Source: Candidatus Omnitrophota bacterium (GTDB taxonomy: Bacteria; Omnitrophota; Gorgyraeia; Gygaellales; Profunditerraquicolaceae). From it: a stretch of 7,664 bases of DNA. The stretch is taken from positions 4,056-11,719 of the forward strand of contig JAQUKF010000029.1 of the NCBI GenBank assembly GCA_028719265.1, read 5' to 3'. Numbering within the stretch: the first letter of the stretch is position 1; the number at the start of each line of letters is the position of its first letter. A model generated the notes under the pieces. That model was not told the DNA's origin and did not search any database. It worked only from the letters and a program-made list of their open reading frames with translations. Both the position numbers and the translations under genes were made by a program. Below, piece by piece: positions 1 to 5,196 of this stretch.

Positions 1-1335
1 ACCCGTTATAGCCAGCTTAAATATCTTGAGGAGCAGCAATTATGGGATGATTATTTTGCCAATGGCAACACTTACCGGGACCAGATATTGGAGTCTGCCA
101 AGAAGGTTATTTCAGCGACAGACAATAAGAGCCCTTTAAGGGTTAAGGCCAGACTTTTGCTTTGGCAGTTTTACAGTGACCAGCAGGGTACATTTGGAGA
201 AGACGGGTTGGATGAATTGATCGAGGACGTAAACGCCTACGCCCAGTCAACGGCTGAGGCGGGATTGCTGAAGGATGTCGCGGATAAGCTCCTGGTTTCC
301 GGAGAAAAACCGGGCGCGCGCAGGATTTATAAAACTTATGTCGATAAACTTGCTACGGGTAAGATCAGCGATGCCCAGTTGAAAGAGACAGGGGACGGGT
401 TTTATAAGGACGGCAACCTTGAGCTGGCCGAAGAAATCTATAATATCTATATAGATAGAATTTCCAAAAAGATGAAAACCGAAGAGCTGATCAAGGAATT
501 GTTCGACCTCGCCGGACTTTTTGTCTATAAACCGGCAGGCCAGTATGACATGTCTTACGCGGAAGGGATCTATGCCAGGATAGAAGGGTTGGGTACGGAG
601 AGAAGCTTTGACCAGGAATCCATCTATATGCGCGCCTTTAATTTAGAAAAGCTCGGTGATTATAAAAAGGCCGGCGAGCTTTATTCCCGTCTTATACAAC
701 TTTATCCGGATAGCGTACATTCTGACGAAGCGGTTTATAAGATCGGAGTGATCAGCGCTTATACCTTGGCAGATATAGCGAAAGCCAGGGAATATCTTGA
801 AAGGCTTATTGCCAAAATAACAGTTAACCCGCACGTAATCTCCGGTTATTACCAGCTTGGGCTCCTGGCGCAATGGGAGGGAGACCTGTTAAAGGCCAAG
901 GAATACTATGAGGCCTTATTAAAGAACTCCGGGGAAGGCTATGCGGAGATGAAAACGCTCGTTAATCAGAGGCTTAAAGAGATCGAAGAGAACAGGCAGA
1001 TCGAGTATGCCCTGAGAGTTTTTATGGACGCGATGCTGAAAAAAGAAAATATTCCGGCCGAAACGGGATCTTCTGAATTGAAAATATCAAGCTTTGTATT
1101 GGACAAGGGTCAGAGCGCCGAGGTTTCCACCTTCGCCAATATGCCCGAAAGCGGATGCAACCAGGTGCAGCTTCAATATCTTTGGTCAGGAGACCTGGGA
1201 GGGGCTTCTCCCGAAGCATCCGATGCGAATTTTAAATGTTCTTATCAGGATCCGGGGACAAAAGAGATCAACCTGGTCATAATTTCCCCGGCAGGAGTGA
1301 CTGATTCTTCATTTGTGATGGTGGATGTAAATTAA
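1..1335 (+). CDS. TPR-repeat protein with C-terminal Ig/PKD-like domain (5' end outside window)
   Basis: The frame is open from base 1 and ends at TAA 1333-1335, so 444 residues of a longer protein are visible. A TTG at base 88 lies inside the open frame and is not a credible start. The body is helical and TPR-like. The clearest repeats fall at about bases 384-470 (GDGFYKDGNLELAEEIY), 618-714 (KLGDYKKAGELYSRLIQLYP), 727-831 and 838-930 (GDLLKAKEYYEALL), with the usual small residue/Tyr/Ala spacing. From about base 1075 the composition changes to beta strands (QVQLQYLWSGDLGG, then a stretch ending in VMVDVN), which looks like an Ig/PKD-type sandwich. Its only two cysteines, Cys386 and Cys413 of the fragment, could form a disulfide, hinting at an extracytoplasmic location, but the N-terminus that would show a signal peptide is missing. 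TPR proteins mediate protein contacts; the specific role is unknown. No clear terminator follows. Confidence 0.8.
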   Translation, partial: TRYSQLKYLEEQQLWDDYFANGNTYRDQILESAKKVISATDNKSPLRVKARLLLWQFYSDQQGTFGEDGLDELIEDVNAYAQSTAEAGLLKDVADKLLVSGEKPGARRIYKTYVDKLATGKISDAQLKETGDGFYKDGNLELAEEIYNIYIDRISKKMKTEELIKELFDLAGLFVYKPAGQYDMSYAEGIYARIEGLGTERSFDQESIYMRAFNLEKLGDYKKAGELYSRLIQLYPDSVHSDEAVYKIGVISAYTLADIAKAREYLERLIAKITVNPHVISGYYQLGLLAQWEGDLLKAKEYYEALLKNSGEGYAEMKTLVNQRLKEIEENRQIEYALRVFMDAMLKKENIPAETGSSELKISSFVLDKGQSAEVSTFANMPESGCNQVQLQYLWSGDLGGASPEASDANFKCSYQDPGTKEINLVIISPAGVTDSSFVMVDVN

Positions 1336-1451
1336 CCTGCCGGACTATTCCCCGGATTCCCTCTTGTCTTTTATTGGCGGCAAGACATAGATTGTGTTTC
1401 CCCGTGCCGCACCCGGAACCGTCTTAAATTAACTGATTCTCTTGAAAATAC

Positions 1452-1480
1452 TTGACTTATACATTCTTTAGTAGTATAAA
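1452..1480 (+). promoter_or_regulatory. sigma70-type promoter for the ROK regulator gene
   Basis: TTGACT (1452-1457) and TATAAA (1475-1480) are separated by 17 bp, each one mismatch from the housekeeping consensus. Transcription would start near 1487 and give a leader of about 43 bases before the ATG at 1530. This is the only strong promoter seen between the TPR gene and nrdJ, so it probably also drives the coiled-coil and LacI genes. Confidence 0.7.
1457..1479. promoter_or_regulatory. candidate operator: inverted repeat inside the ROK promoter
   Basis: TTATAC (1457-1462) and GTATAA (1474-1479) are perfect inverted arms around an 11-bp AT-rich centre. The 23-bp element fills the space from the end of the -35 to the -10, where a bound repressor would block RNA polymerase. 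ROK regulators such as NagC and Mlc bind AT-rich palindromes of about this span, so autoregulation by the downstream gene is possible. The arms partly reflect the -10 sequence itself, so chance is a real alternative. Confidence 0.35.
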
Positions 1481-1501
1481 GAAAGTGACATTTTCCATGG
1501 T

Positions 1502-1522
1502 TTTCCACCGAGAAAGGTGAAA
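1502..1522 (+). promoter_or_regulatory. leader hairpin covering the SD of the ROK gene
   Basis: TTT (1502-1504) and CACC (1506-1509) can pair with GGTG (1516-1519) and AAA (1520-1522), leaving C1505 bulged and a GAGAAA loop (1510-1515). The 3' arm contains the Shine-Dalgarno AAGGTGA (1514-1520), which sits about 9 bases before the ATG at 1530. The SD itself is convincing. That the modest stem controls translation is inference. Confidence 0.35.
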
Positions 1523-1529
1523 TTGTATC

Positions 1530-2762
1530 ATGCACACACTGGATCTACAGAAAGAAGTATTTAGCGAAAAAGAGAAACGCAATATAGAAATATTTGACAT
1601 ACTCAGGAAACAGGGACCGATAAGCCGTTCAGATATTTCTCAGGGGATGGGTGTGAATGTGGTAACCATCTCTAATTATATTGACGATTTCATCAGGGGG
1701 AACCTGGTTTACGAAAAAGAGTTGGATATATCTGAGGGCGGACGCAGGCCGGTGCTCTTGGATTTGAACTCACGCGCCGGTTTCGCAGTGGGGGTGGGGT
1801 TAAACCTGATGAACATGGTCGGCCTTCTCGTAAATTTAAAAGGCAACATCATTACCAAGACCCAAATCGCCAGGCCGCAGACATCCGTGAAAGAAATATC
1901 CGAATGCCTCCTGGAGATCGTGCGTGAGATCCTGAGGCGCTCTAAAGGTTATGCCGAGAATATAAAGGGCATCGGTATAGGCGTCGCCGGGTTGATCAAT
2001 AAAAAGGACGGGTCAATCCATTGGCCGCAGAAGATGGATAATTATTATACTTACGCATCGGTGGACCTTTCCCTGAAGGCCTTGATGGAGAAGGAATTCA
2101 ATCTCCCCACTTTAATAGAAAATGATGCTACCAGCGCCTGCTTTGGCGAACATTGGCTTGATCTGAAAAACGGATACAAGAATGTTCTTTATATGTTTTC
2201 AGGGGTTGGTTGCGGGATGATGATTAACGGAGAGCTTTACCGCGGTTGGCAGGGGTACGCCGGGGAGGTTTCAGTTTATAATTACAAGGAGCAGAATTCT
2301 TTTTCCTGTTCGGATGAGCAGCCTTGTTTTGTAAAACGCTGGGATATGGACCTAGGAGTTGTTAACGATGTCAGGAGGGCGCTGGCCGGTTCCAAAGAAC
2401 AGGCGGAGGAATTCTTCCGCATAACTTCGACCAGAGCGGAGGACGCGGATTTAAAGAGCGTTTTTGTCGCCGGGCGCGCAAATAACGCAATAGCGCTGGG
2501 GGCCCTGGAGAGGGCGGCCAAGAGATTGGGTATTAAGATCGCTTATCTGGTCAATCTCCTTAACCCGCAGATAGTTGTTATCGGGGGAGGTTTTGAGGAA
2601 GCGGGGGATATTTTTTTGAACAAGATCAGGTCTACCGTTATGGATTGGGCTTTCCGGGAAGCAACGAAGGACCTGAAGATAGTTTATTCTCAATTGAGAG
2701 AGAATGCCGTAGCCATGGGGGCGGCAAGCCTGGTTTTGGAAAAGGTTTTCGCCCAGCTGTGA
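1530..2762 (+). CDS. ROK-family transcriptional regulator (NagC/Mlc/XylR type) with degenerate zinc motif
   Basis: The 410-residue product has the usual length of a ROK repressor. Residues 17-70 form a winged helix-turn-helix (RNIEIFDILRKQGPISRSDI, recognition helix near VNVVTISNYI, wing ending GGRRPVLLDL). Residues 84-408 are the ROK fold: GIGIGVAGLI, the ENDAT motif with the catalytic-position Asp199, GVGCGMMINGELYRG, and NPQIVVIGGG near 345-354. The ATP-phosphate loop DxGxT of the kinases is replaced by GVGLNLMN, so this is a regulator and not a sugar kinase. The family zinc motif is eroded: the His of GExGH is Val249 (AGEVSVYN), and only two cysteines, Cys260 and Cys266, remain of the CxCGxxGC set, with altered spacing. 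ROK repressors normally sense sugars or sugar phosphates; the ligand here is unknown. The start is fixed by the SD AAGGTGA and a good promoter upstream. It is probably the first gene of a unit continuing through 5061. Confidence 0.9.
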   Translation: MHTLDLQKEVFSEKEKRNIEIFDILRKQGPISRSDISQGMGVNVVTISNYIDDFIRGNLVYEKELDISEGGRRPVLLDLNSRAGFAVGVGLNLMNMVGLLVNLKGNIITKTQIARPQTSVKEISECLLEIVREILRRSKGYAENIKGIGIGVAGLINKKDGSIHWPQKMDNYYTYASVDLSLKALMEKEFNLPTLIENDATSACFGEHWLDLKNGYKNVLYMFSGVGCGMMINGELYRGWQGYAGEVSVYNYKEQNSFSCSDEQPCFVKRWDMDLGVVNDVRRALAGSKEQAEEFFRITSTRAEDADLKSVFVAGRANNAIALGALERAAKRLGIKIAYLVNLLNPQIVVIGGGFEEAGDIFLNKIRSTVMDWAFREATKDLKIVYSQLRENAVAMGAASLVLEKVFAQL

Positions 2763-2812
2763 TCCGATAAGGCCATGTTTTTCATGCGGTCTCATTAAGG
2801 GGCCGGTTGAGC

Positions 2813-2829
2813 GCTTCTTGCGCAGAAGC
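2813..2829 (+). repeat. small hairpin in the leader of the coiled-coil gene
   Basis: GCTTCT (2813-2818) and AGAAGC (2824-2829) form a perfect 6-bp stem around a TGCGC loop. It lies 12 bases before the SD of the gene at 2851. No T-run follows, so it is not an intrinsic terminator. It might act as an mRNA processing or stability element, or be incidental. Confidence 0.35.
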
Positions 2830-2840
2830 AACGCCATAAC

Positions 2841-2847
2841 AGGGGGA
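2841..2847 (+). promoter_or_regulatory. ribosome binding site that decides the start at ATG 2851
   Basis: AGGGGGA lies 3 to 4 bases before ATG 2851. The open frame extends further upstream to a TTG at 2818, but that TTG is inside a hairpin arm, has no SD, and would add 11 polar residues ahead of a clean N-terminal membrane anchor. The ATG at 2851 is therefore preferred. Confidence 0.7.
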
Positions 2848-2850
2848 TTT

Positions 2851-4020
2851 ATGGAGCAGAAAGTAAAATTTATTATCATCGGCTTGGCAGGTTTTTCTTT
2901 GGTCTGCCTTTTTCTTTTTATACAGGCGACCAGCTCGCAGCAGATGCTTATCCGTGAGCGTAACGATTTAAAAAGCGAGAATATGGCCCTCACCGGAAAG
3001 ATAAACCAGCTGGAGGGAGACTTGAAGGAGAACCAGAGGAAGCTTACTTCCCTGAAGAATGACAGGGATAAGGCTTCCCAGGATCTTGTCGATCTCTTGC
3101 AAAAATATGATCAGCTCAGCCGCACCAGGGATGAGCTGGTGAGCAAGCTGGAGCAGCAGAGCCAGGAGGTCAGCCGTCAGGAAATACCTGTTGTCAAGCA
3201 GCAACAGGTAGTCGTTCCCAATACAGCCGATACCTACTGGGCGGGGGTGCTCAAGGCAAAAACCGACCTGGAGATGCAACTGGTTAGCATTCGCAGTGAA
3301 TTAAGGAATATGCAGATCAGCAATGAGACCCTGCAGAGGGACAAGAGCGCGCTGGAGATAGATATAAAGAGCCTGACAAATGAAAAGGCGGACCTTTTGA
3401 GGCAGATCGATTATAACCAGAAGCTTATAGACAGCCTGGCTCAGGATGTAGTCAGGGAGAAGAATGATAAATCCAAGATCCATGACAGCCTCAGGACGGT
3501 CAAGAATGAGAATTTGGTACTTATCAGGCAGCTAAAGAGTTTGAATAACCGTAAGGCCTTGCTGGAGAAAAAAGTCCAGGAGCTTCAAGACGGGAAGTCT
3601 ACGGTCGAGAGGCGCTTGAACGAAATGGAGGCCATGCTTGCGGATAAAATGTCCCAGATAGATTCTCTTAAACAGGGCCTGGATGACGTAAGGAGCGGAA
3701 AGGCCGCCGTCCCGGATAAAAAGGCCAAAGAGGCGGTAGAGCTGCCGGCGATAGTTGTACGTTCTTCGCCGGATTCCGAAGCGCAAGATACCGCTAAATC
3801 CGCTTCTTCCTGCAGGATCCTGGCAGTAAACCCCGAAAGCAATTTCGTGGTCATAGATGCGGGTTCTTCTTCCGGGGTCAAGACAGGGAATTCTTTCAAG
3901 GTTTACCGGAATGAAAAACCCATAGGTTCCATTGAAGTAATCCAGGTGAGGGGGAATATCTCCGCCTGTGACATAAAGAAAAAGAGCACCGCCTTTAGAA
4001 TCGGAGACAGCGTTAAGTAG
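2851..4020 (+). CDS. membrane-anchored coiled-coil protein with small beta-rich C-terminal domain
   Basis: The predicted product has 389 residues. A short positive N-terminus (MEQKVK) precedes one hydrophobic segment at about residues 7-25 (FIIIGLAGFSLVCLFLFI), with no signal-peptidase site that I can recognise. This suggests a cytoplasmic N-terminus with the rest outside the inner membrane. Residues 29-105 and 130-285 are heptad-rich coiled coil, broken by a Gln/Val/Pro linker (around VVKQQQVVVPN). A charged, Ser/Ala-rich linker leads to a 70-residue C-terminal domain (about 320-389: ILAVNPESNFVVIDAGSSSG, then VKTGNSFKVYR, IGSIEVIQV and RIGDSV). Its G-hydrophobic-x-x-G and final GDxV pattern resembles the small beta-barrel domains at the C-terminus of FlgT-like and MreC-like envelope proteins; this is pattern resemblance only. 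A structural or tethering role in the envelope is the likeliest reading. It sits 88 bp after the ROK gene and 15 bp before the LacI gene, so it is probably co-transcribed with both. Confidence 0.8.
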   Translation: MEQKVKFIIIGLAGFSLVCLFLFIQATSSQQMLIRERNDLKSENMALTGKINQLEGDLKENQRKLTSLKNDRDKASQDLVDLLQKYDQLSRTRDELVSKLEQQSQEVSRQEIPVVKQQQVVVPNTADTYWAGVLKAKTDLEMQLVSIRSELRNMQISNETLQRDKSALEIDIKSLTNEKADLLRQIDYNQKLIDSLAQDVVREKNDKSKIHDSLRTVKNENLVLIRQLKSLNNRKALLEKKVQELQDGKSTVERRLNEMEAMLADKMSQIDSLKQGLDDVRSGKAAVPDKKAKEAVELPAIVVRSSPDSEAQDTAKSASSCRILAVNPESNFVVIDAGSSSGVKTGNSFKVYRNEKPIGSIEVIQVRGNISACDIKKKSTAFRIGDSVK

Positions 4021-4035
4021 CCTCCTTTTAGATAA

Positions 4036-5061
4036 ATGACCCGTACGAAAAAACTTCCCTCCAAGAATATCTCCATTTTGGATGTGGCCCGTAAAAGCGG
4101 AGTTTCCATCACTACCGTCTCGAGGGTCATCAACAAGATAGGCACGGTAAAGGAAAAAAACCGCATCAGGGTAATGAGCGCGGTCAAGGAATTGAAATTC
4201 CAGCCGTCTGTTTTTGCCCAACGCCTGGCCACCGGCAAGAGCAATGTCGTAGCCCTGGTTATCCCCCGTTACGAAGGTGTTTTTTATTCATTCTACGCCC
4301 TGGAGATTATCCGCGGGGTCGGCACAATGTGCGAGGCCTTAAAGCTGGATTTGCTTTTACACCTGACCGACGCGCGTTCAACTTTGTCATTGCGCGGGAT
4401 AGGAGGAATGATCTTCTCCGATATCATCGGCAACCGCGCCCAGCTGGAGGACAGCCTGGAGAAGGGGATACCTACCGTGGTTATCAATTATTACGCGGAG
4501 GATCTGGAGGTCTCCTGTATCGCCGTAGACAATTGCGGGGGAGCAGAGGGCGCGGTCAACTACTTGATTGAATTGGGCCATAGGAAAATAGCGCACATTA
4601 CCGGGGACGTATTGACACAGGCGGCGGCGAAACGCCTGGAAGGATATAAGCTGGCGCTGCAGAAGAACGGCATCAAACTTAAAGAAGAGTATATATTCCA
4701 TACCGATTATTCGCGCGGACAGGCAAGGAGCGCCGCAGAAAACCTGCTGAAGGCTTCCGATCCGGCAACCGCTGTTTTTGTCGCCTCCGACTCTATGGCC
4801 CTGGAGGTGATGGCGGTGGCGCGCGAATTAGGCAGGGACATACCGAGGGATTTGTCTATTGTCGGTTTTGACGATAATCCCTCCGGGTTGTACGGCCCGG
4901 TTGCCCTTACTACCGTTCGCCAGCCTTTGATACGTATGGCAGAAGAGAGTGTCAAGGAGCTGAACCGGCTGATCGCCTTGAAGAAAAATGCACCAAAGAA
5001 GATTCTGCTTCCCGCAGAATTGGTTATCCGGGAATCCTGCAAACCATTTTCCGGCGGATAG
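4036..5061 (+). CDS. LacI-family transcriptional regulator
   Basis: The 341-residue product begins with a LacI-type helix-turn-helix (residues 12-37: SILDVARKSG, VSITTVSRVIN). A hinge helix follows (57-65, PSVFAQRLA) with Leu64 at the minor-groove-intercalating position. Residues 70-336 are a periplasmic-binding-protein-like ligand domain: NVVALVIP, GHRKIAHITG, KRLEGY with Arg200 at the conserved effector-contact position, FVASDSMALEVM, and IVGFDDNPSG followed by LTTVRQP. The effector is probably a sugar or nucleoside-like molecule, identity unknown. The N-subdomain is short around residues 107-128, where the usual helix before the DGIIL strand (here GGMIF) is mostly missing. An in-frame TAA directly precedes the ATG (4033-4035), which fixes the start. 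There is no SD; the preceding bases read CCTCCTTTT. With the gene only 15 bp behind its neighbour, translational coupling is plausible. Confidence 0.92.
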   Translation: MTRTKKLPSKNISILDVARKSGVSITTVSRVINKIGTVKEKNRIRVMSAVKELKFQPSVFAQRLATGKSNVVALVIPRYEGVFYSFYALEIIRGVGTMCEALKLDLLLHLTDARSTLSLRGIGGMIFSDIIGNRAQLEDSLEKGIPTVVINYYAEDLEVSCIAVDNCGGAEGAVNYLIELGHRKIAHITGDVLTQAAAKRLEGYKLALQKNGIKLKEEYIFHTDYSRGQARSAAENLLKASDPATAVFVASDSMALEVMAVARELGRDIPRDLSIVGFDDNPSGLYGPVALTTVRQPLIRMAEESVKELNRLIALKKNAPKKILLPAELVIRESCKPFSGG

Positions 5062-5067
5062 ACTTTA

Positions 5068-5083
5068 ATACAATCTATTGTAT
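5068..5083. promoter_or_regulatory. NrdR box 1 upstream of nrdJ
   Basis: The 16-bp sequence ATACAATCTATTGTAT has perfect 7-bp inverted arms around CT. Against the published NrdR-box consensus acaCwAtATaTwGtGt it agrees at 13 of 16 positions, including the conserved C4 and G13. NrdR is the nucleotide-sensing repressor of bacterial ribonucleotide reductase genes. It begins 7 bp after the LacI stop codon. Presence immediately upstream of an RNR gene, together with a second box at the expected distance, supports the call. Confidence 0.75.
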
Positions 5084-5099
5084 ATAAAGACATTGGTTC

Positions 5100-5115
5100 A
5101 CACCACATCTTGTAA
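5100..5115. promoter_or_regulatory. NrdR box 2 upstream of nrdJ
   Basis: ACACCACATCTTGTAA agrees with the NrdR-box consensus at 11 of 16 positions, with the left half best conserved (ACAC) and TTGT in the right half. Its start is exactly 32 bp from box 1, about three helical turns, which is the characteristic tandem spacing of NrdR sites. On its own it would be weak; the spacing is what makes it convincing. It ends 9 bp before the -35 hexamer. Confidence 0.65.
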
Positions 5116-5124
5116 TTCTTTTTG

Positions 5125-5153
5125 TTGACAACTTAAGTTCCTTTTGTTATATT
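5125..5153 (+). promoter_or_regulatory. strong extended -10 promoter for nrdJ
   Basis: A perfect -35 TTGACA (5125-5130) and TATATT (5148-5153) are separated by 17 bp, and TG at 5145-5146 gives an extended -10 element. The start would be near 5160, leaving a leader of about 37 bases. The NrdR boxes lie just upstream, so an NrdR oligomer would sit against the polymerase upstream face. Confidence 0.8.
5130..5139. repeat. 10-bp perfect palindrome in the nrdJ promoter spacer
   Basis: AACTTAAGTT overlaps the last base of the -35 and lies within the spacer. It directly follows and overlaps by two bases TTGTTGACAA (5122-5131), itself a 4-bp-arm inverted repeat. A second repressor could bind here, but a 10-bp palindrome in AT-rich DNA is not rare. 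Confidence 0.3.
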
Positions 5154-5186
5154 GGTGGAGTATTTACATCAACCTTCCTTATTATC

Positions 5187-5193
5187 GAGGTGA
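5187..5193 (+). promoter_or_regulatory. Shine-Dalgarno of nrdJ
   Basis: GAGGTGA is followed by three A residues and ATG 5197, a standard strong spacing that fixes the nrdJ start and contrasts with the SD-less starts of the LacI gene and mnmG. Confidence 0.75.
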
Positions 5194-5196
5194 AAA

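Noticed and set aside
1288..1343. Inverted repeat CCGGCAGG / CCTGCCGG spanning the end of the TPR gene
   Set aside because: The arms are 40 bases apart, half lies in coding sequence, and no T-run follows; probably chance.
1362..1385. Hairpin TCTTGTC / GGCAAGA after the TPR gene as a possible intrinsic terminator
   Set aside because: The stem is 7 bp with one G-U pair and a 10-base loop, and no T-run follows the 3' arm.
2763..2850. Separate promoter for the coiled-coil gene
   Set aside because: TTGAGC at 2807 has no -10 hexamer at 16-18 bp; the nearest candidate, CATAAC, is 22 bp away.
3532..4244. Long reverse-strand open frames opposite the coiled-coil and LacI genes
   Set aside because: They mirror well-supported + strand genes, show no family motifs and have no start signals; same for the other antisense frames in the window.
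5059..5088. Second promoter (TAGACT, 18 bp, TATAAA) overlapping NrdR box 1
   Set aside because: The -35 matches at 4 of 6 positions only, and a much better promoter lies downstream; not claimed, though an NrdR box overlapping it would be meaningful if it were active.
5152..5172. TTGGTG / CATCAA hairpin near the nrdJ transcription start
   Set aside because: The left arm overlaps the -10 element and would not be in the transcript.
5062..5196. Cobalamin riboswitch ahead of the B12-dependent RNR
   Set aside because: The leader from the predicted start is only about 37 bases, and no B12-box-like sequence is seen; far too short for that aptamer.
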